Source: Exobasidium rhododendri
Lineage: Eukaryota; Basidiomycota; Exobasidiomycetes; Exobasidiales; Exobasidiaceae
NCBI GenBank assembly: GCA_026210745.1
Contig: CP110632.1
Location: 992,001-1,056,000, forward strand
DNA length: 64,000 nucleotides
Reading direction: 5' to 3'
The notes beneath the pieces were generated by a model that searched no databases, was not told where the DNA came from, and saw only the letters and a list, made by a program, of their open reading frames with translations. Positions within the stretch are counted from its first letter, which is position 1, and every line of letters begins with the position of its first letter. The position numbers and the translations under genes were made by a program. Positions 55,796 through 64,000 of the stretch are shown here, piece by piece.

Positions 55796-57430
55796 ATGAG
55801 TGTCACAATCGAGGGTCCCTACGGCTATGTTACCCTTCGAGGACCTGTTCAAGCGAGTCTGATAGCTCACTCGGGCACTTTGATCCTTTCAGTGTCTCCT
55901 CTGAACAGAGAAAGAGGCGCTCCTCCCACCACCTACACACTGCTCGCACTAGGAAGTCAATTTTTCGACAAGAGTGAGAAGCTCTCAAACAACCTACGGA
56001 GAGACTTGCCTACCACGTCTGTATCCGATCAAAACATATTTCAAGCCGCTTCTGAGCACAAGGCTAACGCTTTAGAAGGGCTTTTCATCGGACTCATCGT
56101 AGTAGTCGGTCTGTTCATACTTGCTTTGTTTGTCTGGCTGCTACTGCGACATTACAAGAAGAGGATAGGGTCATTGCAAGGTTGTAATAGTGGGTCAGGC
56201 CTCTCCATAGAAATACCTGATGCTCGGCCGATGGAGGAGATATTGCAGGTGTCGAGCACAGCTCTTCGAGCGAGCTCATCGCCCTCGTCTCCTGCCCTCA
56301 AAGCAAAGTCTCCAGCTCGCTTTCAGCAAGATACAGAAAGGATCTTGGCGGGGAGAAGGAGCAACAATTCTGCCGATGAAGCAAGGCTTGACAAGCCCGA
56401 TCATGAAAGTCTTCCTGTGAAGCCAACAGGACAGAAAAGGAAGCCCGCTCCTCTCGATTTGACACTATCACGACTTCAAGCTCCTCTGCCACCACTACCA
56501 TCTTCGGTACATGTCGCTGTGAAGTCACATCTCCCTTCCCTCGAAGGCTTGCCCAGTAACAATCACTCTCCAGCTTTGATCGAAGCTCGAAGACGGCTGC
56601 AGGAACAGCGAAAGTTAAATGGCTTGCTACAATCACCGACGTCTGCAAACAAAAGACCGTCCTTGCTGGCTACTGTAGCTGCTTTTTCTCATACTCTTCA
56701 GCCTTCAGCTTCGTACTCCCCGCCAATCACTGCACCTGCCCACCTTTCCCAAGTAGCAGCAAGAACAGAGAGGCCGTCAAGCAACGACATGTTGGATGTG
56801 GGTGAAGACGAGAGAGGGCGATGGGCTGGAAGCGGAGAGGCAAGGATCACGATAACATCTCCACCTGCATTTCCTGCATTTCCGCCTACCCCGCTACAGC
56901 GTCATACGAGCTTTGGACTCACCGTCTTGGCCACGCCATCAGACCTTTCAGTCACACCAGCTTCGCCATCAGGTCAAGTACTGCAAGCAGGCTTGGCTGA
57001 TTCGTCGGATTCAAACCCTCCATCGACAGGCACTCTACCAGGTGCTACTGTGAGTAGTGATTTACCAAGTGATTTACCAAGACTACCTAGCGGTCGAGGT
57101 CCCGCTGTCCGTCTTCTCATGAACTCGAGGCGCAATTCTTTCGGAATAGAAGAGTTCAAGAGGGAAGACAATGAGCCAAGCAGTGCACCTGCATTAGGAG
57201 CAGCAAGTCGACTGGCGCACATGCAAGAGGAGCTCAGTGCTCCCAGTCCACTTTCAGTTGCAAAGAGAAAGCAAAGTAAGAGCTCTGTCAAGTCAGCGCA
57301 TTCTCGCTTGACCATCTCCAATTCGAATACCACGTCGTCCCTCTCCCTTCGATCTTCCATGATCAGAGCTCAATTCTGGCTCAACACTCCCGAATCCCCA
57401 ACCGCACCCATGACGTACTTCTTCTTCTGA
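55796..57430 (+). CDS. single-pass membrane protein with a Ser/Pro-rich cytosolic tail
   Basis: A single exon of 544 residues. I start at ATG 55796 (context ACCATGAG); the frame continues upstream without an ATG. The first ~90 residues are polar (TIEGPYGYVTLRGPVQASLI) and lack a signal peptide. A strong transmembrane helix lies at about 95-120 (GLFIGLIVVVGLFILALFVW) and is followed by RHYKKR, which by the positive-inside rule puts the long C-terminal part in the cytosol. That part is disordered, with many SP/TP and PPLPPLPSS-type motifs that could bind SH3 domains. The layout resembles fungal cortical or mucin-like sensors, but no family is recognised and no function is assigned. Confidence 0.8.
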   Translation: MSVTIEGPYGYVTLRGPVQASLIAHSGTLILSVSPLNRERGAPPTTYTLLALGSQFFDKSEKLSNNLRRDLPTTSVSDQNIFQAASEHKANALEGLFIGLIVVVGLFILALFVWLLLRHYKKRIGSLQGCNSGSGLSIEIPDARPMEEILQVSSTALRASSSPSSPALKAKSPARFQQDTERILAGRRSNNSADEARLDKPDHESLPVKPTGQKRKPAPLDLTLSRLQAPLPPLPSSVHVAVKSHLPSLEGLPSNNHSPALIEARRRLQEQRKLNGLLQSPTSANKRPSLLATVAAFSHTLQPSASYSPPITAPAHLSQVAARTERPSSNDMLDVGEDERGRWAGSGEARITITSPPAFPAFPPTPLQRHTSFGLTVLATPSDLSVTPASPSGQVLQAGLADSSDSNPPSTGTLPGATVSSDLPSDLPRLPSGRGPAVRLLMNSRRNSFGIEEFKREDNEPSSAPALGAASRLAHMQEELSAPSPLSVAKRKQSKSSVKSAHSRLTISNSNTTSSLSLRSSMIRAQFWLNTPESPTAPMTYFFF

Positions 57431-57680
57431 CGATCACGCTGCATTTGTAGAATATCCTTCTCTTGTACACTTATAGGTACGACAGTGCGGTCTTGACCGT
57501 CTTGATGAGAGGACAAAGAGAGAAAAAGGAAAAGGGCGCGCGTTGGAGCAGAAGCCGATCCTCTGGTGCGTGCAGACTTGGGGCCACATTACTGTTACTG
57601 GACCTCTCCCATTGCGATCTTGCCGCGCTTTCCGCACAATCTCGATCGAGCTGGAACGATCTCCCACACATAGTTCGATC

Positions 57681-58319
57681 ATGGCCGACTGCGATACGGG
57701 CCTTTGTCCACCCTCTGAGGATCCGCTCGATGCCAAGACATTCACGCCACCAGCCAACACCCAGGGAGAGCAGCTTCCAGGTCCGGCTATTGTCATTGAG
57801 GTGAGTACATGCAGGGACCATTGCTCCGACTAGAGCAACTCTATGCCACTTGACTGACACACGTCTATACATGCCTTTTCTCAGTTCTGCAACCGTTGTC
57901 GATGGCTTCATCGTGCTACCTGGGTGCAAACGGAGTTGTTCCTTACCTTTCCAGATACCGAAGCGGAAAGCTCAAAAGAAGGGAATGAAGGGGAAACAAG
58001 TAACGGTAGCAAATACTCTACTGGTGGAAAGGGTCTCAAGTCCATCACTTTGATCCCTTGCAATGCTCCAGAAACCGGTGGTCGCTTTCGAGTGTGGCTA
58101 CGGAAAGAGCGTAGGACGGGCTCCTCAGACAATGAGAGTCGGGAGTCGAGAGCGCAGAAGTATGGTGATGGGTCAGTAGTACTTCTGTGGGACCGAAAGA
58201 TACAAGCTGGCTTTCCCGAATTGAAAGAGCTCAAGCAATTGATAAGGGACGAAATAGCCCCATCACACAAATTAGGACACTCAGATAAGAAAGTGACCTC
58301 TAAAGAGGAGATAAAATAG
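57681..58319 (+). CDS. Rdx/selenoprotein-W-like protein, CxxC form
   Basis: Thioredoxin-like fold of the Rdx family (SelW, SelT, SelH, Rdx12). The model is 57681..57800 joined to 57885..58319, 184 residues. The intron of 84 nt (GTGAGT to TTCTCAG) falls right before the active site. Family signature: FCNRCRWLHRATWVQTELFL, then TFPDTE, ITLIPCNAPETGGRFRVWL, LLWDRKIQAGFPELKELKQL and IRDEIAPSHKLGHSD. The redox motif is CNRC at residues 42-45, with Cys where animal SelW has selenocysteine, as expected in fungi that lack the Sec system. The ~40-residue N-terminal extension is Pro-rich and is not part of the core fold. A redox role is known for the family but its substrate is not. Confidence 0.9.
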
Positions 58320-58404
58320 GATTTCGTTCTTGGAAAAGAAAGAAAGACAGGACAGGGAAGACGAGAGAGAAAGCTCGATCCTTTACGACTAGCATGCTTG
58401 TCCC

Positions 58405-60142
58405 TCATTGTACTTGCTGTTCCCAGTCGCGCTTGAACATGTCGCTCTTGAGTCGATGAGCTTTAGGATGCTGTGGGAAGGTGAGGAGAGGGAAATATTG
58501 GAGTCAGCATGCTTTGCAACATCAATTCAGGGGGGGGGTGCGCCAACAGAAGGAGGGATCATAGGCGCGCATAGAAGAGAGGAGTAATACCAACAAGGAC
58601 ACGAGGACCAAGGTGCTCTTTGTCCTCATCAGCAATCTTGTCGATGCCTTCACGCTCTCCCTCTTGGCCTACGAGCAACGTACCCATTTCGCTTTGTCCT
58701 CCTTCTTCATTCAAGTCACGACGACGAGGAAGTGGGTGACGATCTCGCACGCCCAATGCAGTCGCCCAATCGGGACCATAACCGTACTTACGCTTGACGA
58801 AGGGGGCATCAGTAGCACCGCCTGGAGTCTTGCCTGCTCCAACTGCACTTGGGTCATCCTTCTTGATATCCTTCTTGTCGTCCTTCTTGGATCCATCGAG
58901 AGGAGTGGGTGCAGGAACAGGGCCCTTGTTGCCATCCATCGGGGCAGGACCTTTACCTCCATCCTTAGGAATAGGCATCTTGCTTCCCTCGGCAGGGGGG
59001 TCCTTGAAGTCCTCATCGAGATACTCAGAGTCGTCTTCCTCGGGGGGAGGAGGGGGTAGAGCGTGTGCTCCTTTAGGCGGAGGAGGAATAGCGGTCGAGT
59101 TCGTTGGCTTTCCGCCATTGGGTAGCGGCACAAAAGGAGCCATTGGCGGTGGAGGAGGAGGCGGTGGCATGAAGTTTTCTTCCTTTAGGAGATCGTTGTC
59201 ATTGCTCATAGGAGCTCTGTCCTTGTGCGTATCGTACCAGCCTTGATTGAAGAGGGGGGCAGTGTCGGTCTTCAACTCGCTTTGGTTTGCCTTGTTGGAA
59301 GAGCCAGTAGGATTCTCAAACACCTTTTCCTTCTCCTTTAGCGTGGCCGATTGATACAACTGCTGCAAGATGTGAGCGTCTTCTCCTAATCGTTGAATCT
59401 CCAGCTTTCCGACACAGTAGGAAACATGCTCCAAGGCGGTGGGTGGAATGCATTGCTGGATGGACTCTGTGTGAGCTTCCTGATTGGCAAGGTCACCTGA
59501 GCCGTGCAAGGACAAGTTTTCCTTCTTGATACATCCAATGATGATGTCTGTGACTTGAGGTCCCACGCAAGTCATGGCCTGTTCTACCTCCTCATCTCGG
59601 ACTAATTCATGATCGACGGTGATGCCCAAGGCTTCCGAGAGAGCGTTCTGAAGACCTTCTTTGATTCCATGCTTGATGCCCTCGACAATGGCCAAATCTT
59701 CTGGAGTAGCAGTGGAAGCGTTGGTGGAGGGTACCTTACCAGAGAATGGGCCTGGAACAGGATCGGGCATTGAGCCTTGCATTGACCCAGGACCATGACC
59801 AAGACCAGGACCATGACCAGGACCAGGACCGGCACCAGGAGCAAAGCTGGCAGAGGGGTCGGCACCGGGACCTTGAGCGGGTCCGTTGCCAAAGCTAGGA
59901 GCTGGACCTGGGCCGAAATCAGGACCGAGACCAGATGCAGAGTGGGGACCAGGAGGACCGGAAGGACCAGGACCAGGACCAAAGCCAGGAGCGGGACCTG
60001 AAGCACCTGGGCCGGAGCCAGAGATGGAACCAGGAGTAGGGACGTTTGCTGGTGGTGCGACGACGGGTGCAGCAAAGGTCGAAGTGCTGCAGAGTGCTAC
60101 AGCAGCCAAAGCGACGAGAGAAGATGCATTGCTGGTTTTCAT
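58405..60142 (-). CDS. secreted Pro/Gly-rich protein with dibasic processing-type sites
   Basis: The model is complement(58405..58470, 58595..60142), 537 residues. Signal peptide MKTSNASSLVALAAVALCSTSTFAAP. Then a degenerate GPG/PGPG-rich region (about 35-130); a folded-looking middle with four Cys (MTCVGPQ, IIGCIKKE, QQCIPP, SYCVGK; about 190-265); proline runs; and a Lys/Asp/Gly-rich segment. Near the end FVKR and PRRR flank a 20-residue block starting KYGYGPDWATALG, which would fit Kex2 cleavage. The short last exon (HPKAHRLKSDMFKRDWEQQV) is added by a GTTGGT donor and CCCACAG acceptor with a CTGAC branch point. Without it the frame ends 14 codons further in a less plausible tail. A structural wall or effector-like role is possible; no homology is recognised. 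Confidence 0.72.
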
Positions 60143-60903
60143 TTTGATGTCTCGGATGCCGCCAGGGGAGGAGGAGAATTGATAGAGTGAATAAAATTGA
60201 TATAGATTCTTCTAGACCTGCTAGAGAGTGCGAGACTGTTTGGACTGGAGCAAGAGCTGGACGAGACTAGCTGTGAGGAAAGGGAGAAGAGGAGGAGAGA
60301 TTGATCAGAACGGCCTTTATAAACTTCGTATCTCGTCTACCTGTTTTTCCTTGCTTGCCTCGTCTGCGCCTCACACTATCGCCTTGCGCCCACACCCTTT
60401 GCGATCTCTAGGCCTTCTGCCCAACTCTCTGGCGTCATAGCAAGGGCAGAGGGTGAGCGCAAGTAGCTATTCGGTACTGAGCTCGTCTTGATCTCGCTCA
60501 TAAGCTCGTTCAGCAATGGCGTAACAGCCTAGACGGCGTATCTATCTGCCATCTCCTTCTTTCTGCCCTCGATAGGCGCGAGAGGGCGGTCAAGGGGGGG
60601 GGGGACAAATCTTATCTCAGATCCTACTTTTCGTCATGCAGTTCGGTGATTTGTGTGTAGTATAGAATGAGAGAGGTGACTGGTGATACCGATCGCTTAA
60701 CAAGTTGCTTGGCAAGACATCAAGAAGAGGGCCTCCACCAGTAGGAAACTCGTTCGTTTTGATCTACCGTGCTCGAAAGTAGGCTTCGGCACGACGAAAT
60801 TTCACTTTGCAGTGTGATTGTATTGCGTAGTGTCTTATGTTTGGAGAGAGGAGCAGACTGAATTGCACTATATACGATGAGATACAAAGTCACTCGATTC
60901 CTC
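60143..60903. other. intergenic with an 11-G run
   Basis: Promoter side of the secreted protein gene and 3' flank of the MICOS gene. An 11-G run lies at 60594-60604. No gene is supported. Confidence 0.55.
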
Positions 60904-61838
60904 TCAGACCATCTTCTTCCCATCGACTGTGATGGTCGCGTGCTGCCCACTGCCGACCTTCAACCCAGTGTTGTCCTCTACACCTTGCAGACCCTTGTGA
61001 AGGAGCTCACCGGTTCCCTCCCTTGCCTTTTCGAGAGTCTGCTTTGCTGCTCCCGTCGACTTATGCCACAATCTGAGGAAGTTCTCCCTTTGGTCTTTGA
61101 CGACAGGCGGCAGGTGTGCAGACTCAACTTCCAGGTAGTATTGTGACATGTTGTGAGTCGTCTTTGGTAGGAAGTAGTTGAGTGAACCAATTAGAAAGAG
61201 CGGTGGAGTGAGGAAGCGAACGGGCAGCGAGCGATACCTCGTGAAGACCGAGCCAGCTAGTGTTGCAACACCGACGTAGAGGATGCCAGGTGTGATCGGT
61301 TCTGTGTCTGCGATGAGCGACGACACTTTCGCTGCAGGAATAGATGATAAAACGAAAGGGTAAGCTGATAAGTTCTTTCTCATGATGATTCCCCTTACTC
61401 ACTCTCTACCGCCTTCTCAACGCCAATCCATCGATCTACTTGGCCACGGATAGTGTCTCTGCCTGACTTTGTAGCATCTGACAGGAAGGTGCGAGCAGAT
61501 GCCACTTGGTCCTCCAATGGTCCTCGGACTTCCGCTAGGGTGACTGGTTCAGCTGGAGAAGAATATATGGGGAGCTGCAGAAGAGAAGGGGAAGCATCTC
61601 AGCTTCACAGTCTAGCTATGTGGCTCGTAATACTACCGCAAGAAACCCACCTTCGACCTGTGCTCTTCCATGACCAAAGGCGATCGGGAAGTGTACAGAT
61701 ATTGCGCTGTTGCAGCAGCACCAAGAGCGGGTGCTATCACAGCCCAGCCGTTACGAGCCTGAAAGCGGGGCAGGAGTGTGAGACACATATCGATCAATCT
61801 CAAGAGCTTCGAGTTAAACTCACTGCAGAGGTAGCCAT
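60904..61838 (-). CDS. MICOS complex subunit of the MIC26/MIC27 (ApoO) family
   Basis: Mitochondrial inner-membrane protein that helps form crista junctions. The model is complement(60904..61331, 61403..61574, 61651..61758, 61824..61838), 240 residues. The first exon encodes only MATSA. A helix follows (GWAVIAPALGAAATAQYLY), then LPIYSSPAEPVTLAEVRGPL with the family's YxxP pattern, a coiled segment (VASARTFLSDATKSGRDTIR), and the diagnostic block ITPGILYVGVATLAGSVFTR with RFLTPPLFLIGSLNYFLPKT. The tail is amphipathic and Lys-rich. Length and order fit fungal Mic26/Mic27. The subfamily cannot be settled by eye, so no symbol is given. All four exons keep phase; introns are 65, 76 and 71 nt. Confidence 0.88.
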
Positions 61839-62208
61839 GTCTGTCTGTGTGTAATGCGATATAGGATTGCAGACATCGATCTTCCCAATCTCCTCCGTGT
61901 CTGCCTAACCCCCGTCTAGCGTGCATCAAATCCGAACGACCATCGGAAAAACCACGTGACCGACGTGCTTCAACTGCCTCAAGTCTGAAGAAGGAACTTC
62001 ATCACCACCATCGTAGCTGTCCATGCCTCGTGAAGACAGAGTGAGAGTAGAGAGCATGGCAAAGGCATTTCATATTGCACAGACTACAAGGCAGCGTCTA
62101 CAGTACATGAGAGGAGTACACAATGGAGATTGGTGAGGCCAAGACGATTTCTACATCCTTCCTTTTCTTCCCTTCTTTCCTTCTTTGTTTCATCACAATT
62201 GATGTTGA
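61839..62208. other. intergenic, no gene
   Basis: 370 bases containing the MICOS gene promoter and the 3' flank of the small membrane protein gene. A pyrimidine-rich stretch lies at about 62155-62190. Confidence 0.55.
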
Positions 62209-62608
62209 CTAAGCCCTCTTTTTGTTGGCTTGCACTGTGTTCTTATTTCCAGTCAACATGAGAGCCACCAAGATACCACCTACGATCAACACAATAGGAA
62301 CGATATTCGCTGAAAGACACGCAATGCAGAAAGAAGCAGCAGCTCAAGATGTCAGCTATCTCGTTATCGTCATGATCGCGCCCCATTACCCGCAGATGAC
62401 ACTCACCGGTTATGATCTTGAGTAGATCGCCTGTGACGCTCAGGATGGTAGAGATTAGACCTTCAAAGGTGTGTGCGACGGCAAGCAATACCTGTTGAAT
62501 GGCGTGGAAGATGCCCGCGAAAACGGCAAAGATCGACTCGACGATTCCAGACAAGATATTGCCGATGCCCTGGAACAAGGACGAAATGGAGGATGCGATG
62601 GATGGCAT
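62209..62608 (-). CDS. small hydrophobic membrane protein (100 residues)
   Basis: The model is complement(62209..62309, 62407..62608), 100 residues; intron 62310-62406 (GTGAGT to CTTTCAG). Start MPSIASSISSLFQGIGNILS. The first ~65 residues are a continuous hydrophobic and small-residue stretch (SGIVESIFAVFAGIFHAIQQ, VLLAVAHTFEGLISTILSV), likely an amphipathic or membrane hairpin. A second helix (IVPIVLIVGGILVALMLT) is followed by a basic tail GNKNTVQANKKRA. No signal peptide. Splicing is needed to reach the second helix, which supports the gene. The family is not recognised. An upstream in-frame extension exists but adds Pro/Ser-rich, unlikely sequence. Confidence 0.75.
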
Positions 62609-62750
62609 GATGTTGTGATGATATGTAGTGTGGCGTGCGTGTGTAGGAGGTGGTGAAGAGGAGAGAAAAGGCTCGAACGGCCAAGAGGAGCTTAATTGTG
62701 TAGGTAGGCTCATTGTGGACCCCGCTCTGATTGTGGCTGTTCAGTCTCCT

Positions 62751-62768
62751 TTAGGGTTAGTGACGTCA
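62751..62768. promoter_or_regulatory. telobox joined to a palindromic CRE
   Basis: TTAGGGTTAG (62751-62760) is directly followed by TGACGTCA (62761-62768). The first matches the site of Tbf1/Teb1-type Myb factors that bind telomere-like repeats at promoters; the second is the full ATF/CREB site. They lie about 143 bases upstream of the small membrane protein gene. Use as a promoter is inferred. Confidence 0.55.
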
Positions 62769-62870
62769 CCACCAGAACGCGTCGATCCTCTGTAATATTG
62801 TTACACCTTCTCCGTCCTCACAATATAACATGGCAGGGGAAGCAGCAACGGTGGTGTTTGCATGGCAAAT

Positions 62871-64000
62871 TTAGTAGGAATACACGTAACCCGAGTAGGC
62901 ATCTCCCTTGTGTGTCTTTGCTTCTGTCACAGTCGCATAGACACCCCCAGCAGCTTCTCCGTACCGTTGTCGAAGAGCTTGAAGTCCTCCAAACAATCCA
63001 CTCGTTTCTCCTTCTAGTTTCGTTCGCTGGTCGGCTGCCTGTTGACGGAGTTCTGGTGTAGCGTCTTGTTCCTCCGATAAGATCGTCTCATTGCAGAGTC
63101 CTCTGGTCTTGCGGGAATTAGATCGTCGAAGACCCATGTAGTAGGTGAAAGAGGCAAGGAATCCGATAGCCAGGTACATGATGATGATACCGTGACCCAA
63201 TGTGTAGTAGGGCTTGTCCTTTGCACTGCACGAGAAGAAAACAAAAATAAAGAGAGCAATGAGCAAGGAAGAGTATGTATGTAGGAGGATAATTCATGAG
63301 CTCACAGATAGACGTTGGTGGTAGCTGCACCGTTGATGTTGCCGAAACTAATGATTCCGGCCATGACAACACTCCTCTTGTAAGCGCCTTCAATGCTGGT
63401 GGATGTAAGTGCGATCGTGTTGGGGATACAGGGACTGCGATGAAGTGTCAGCTCAGCCTTGAGTGCCCATATGTAGGCCACGCAAATACTCACTAGATTC
63501 CAGCAGCGGCCAAGTAGATTCCAAAGTAGGAGAGGCCCGGCAATCGACTGCTGATGAGAATGATGTATCCCGCAATTCCGACACTAATCATGACCATGTT
63601 GATCAATGCTCGATTACCCTTTCTATCGGCATAGAAGCCAACACCGATGGTGACAAGGCAGGCAAAGACGTATATGGGGACGCTGAAGAAAAGGGTTTGT
63701 AACGCAATGAATTCTTTTCTACATCCGTATTTTTTCGTCTCCCGAGCATGCCAACAAGCTGAACACTTTAAGAAGCTGAGAACTCACCTGATGAGGTTGG
63801 CTTTGGTGGCAGTATAGCCGAGCGACTGAACGATTGTCGGCGTAAAAATAGAGAAGGCATAAAGAGGGCCGTCCACACCCATGTATTTGTAGGGATAGTA
63901 GGGTTAGGGTTAGTAGGGTTGATGAATAACAGTCAGAACGGACGATCAATACTCATATAGATAAGCATGCCAAGCCATGTCTTCCAATCAAGTATCGCTT
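62871..64000 (-). CDS. MFS anion:cation symporter, 3' part (allantoate/vitamin permease type)
   Basis: C-terminal half of a twelve-helix carrier; the 5' part lies beyond the right edge. The model is complement(62871..63225, 63306..63434, 63494..63682, 63788..63882, 63957..>64000). Family landmarks: AILDWKTWLGMLIYMGVDGP; YAFSIFTPTIVQSLGYTATK; ANLISVPIYVFACLVTIGVG; FYADRKGNRALI; YPCIPNTIAL; FGNINGAATTNVYLAKDKPY; YTLGHGIIIMYLAIGF. These match the ACS family (Dal5, Tna1, Vht1 relatives). The C-terminal tail is long, Gln- and Gly-containing, and ends YVYSY. The junction at 63883-63956 has no GT-AG solution and is read as an AT-AC intron. The other introns are standard and the reading frame is otherwise intact. 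Confidence 0.87.
63883..63956 (-). other. probable AT-AC intron (74 nt) in the symporter gene
   Basis: Removing it joins LIY to MGVDGP, the conserved family sequence. The left end reads ATGAGT and the right end AAATAC. On the sense strand no AG occurs between the donor and base 63826, so no GT-AG intron can restore the conserved helix. TACTAAC, the ideal branch point, lies at 63909-63915, 27 bases before the acceptor. ATGAGT differs from the common donor GTGAGT in one base, the pattern known for U2-type AT-AC introns. Confidence 0.6.
63890..63920 (+). repeat. short telomere-like tract (TAGGGT-related)
   Basis: TAGGGTTAGGGTTAG at 63899-63913, flanked by degenerate copies (TAGGGATAG, TAGGGTT). 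It lies wholly inside the symporter intron, and its complement supplies the TACTAAC branch point. Confidence 0.85.

Overview
The window reads as nuclear DNA of a fungus, most likely a basidiomycete and possibly of the Ustilaginomycotina. Genes are dense, and most carry short introns (about 57-171 nt) with GTRAGT-type donors. The gene content is fungal: H2A/H2B pair, ATG26 sterol glucosyltransferase, Rco1-type PHD protein, GCN2, GPI transamidase subunit, MICOS subunit, fungal P450, fungal transcription factor. The subphylum is inference. I saw no rRNA or tRNA gene, no CRISPR array and no recognisable transposon or viral relic. All splice models below were built by hand from donor, acceptor, phase and protein continuity.

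Layout. 0-6.2 kb: the end of a nuclear-type protein, then a divergent H2A/H2B pair inside two long gene-poor stretches. 6.2-19.1 kb: ATG26, an Rco1-like double-PHD protein and a 1226-residue serine-rich protein of unknown role. 20.7-32.3 kb: an accessory cluster of cytochrome P450, flavin monooxygenase, MFS transporter and a two-finger C2H2 regulator. 33-40.4 kb: GPI transamidase subunit PIG-S/GPI17, a C2HC zinc-finger protein, a Sos7-like kinetochore protein and a class I/II aminotransferase. 42.5-64 kb: GCN2, a secreted alpha/beta hydrolase, an AVT1-like vacuolar amino acid transporter, kynurenine aminotransferase, a single-pass membrane protein, a Rdx/selenoprotein-W-like protein, a secreted Pro/Gly-rich protein, a MICOS ApoO-like subunit, a 100-residue membrane protein and the 3' part of an anion:cation symporter.

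The strongest candidate for an undescribed system is the 20.7-32.3 kb cluster. The hexamer GCGGGG (or its complement) occurs 11 times in the three promoter regions that serve its four genes, where about one copy would be expected by chance. The recognition residues of the cluster's own C2H2 protein predict the site GNGGGG under the standard zinc-finger code. This suggests a self-contained, autoregulated oxidation and transport regulon with no synthase or other backbone gene.

Other notable points: a probable AT-AC intron built from telomere-like repeats in the last transporter; an intron inside the start codon of H2A; two convergent genes whose stop codons share one CTAG; a 23-nt microexon in the P450; and an in-frame 87-nt intron in the cluster transporter.
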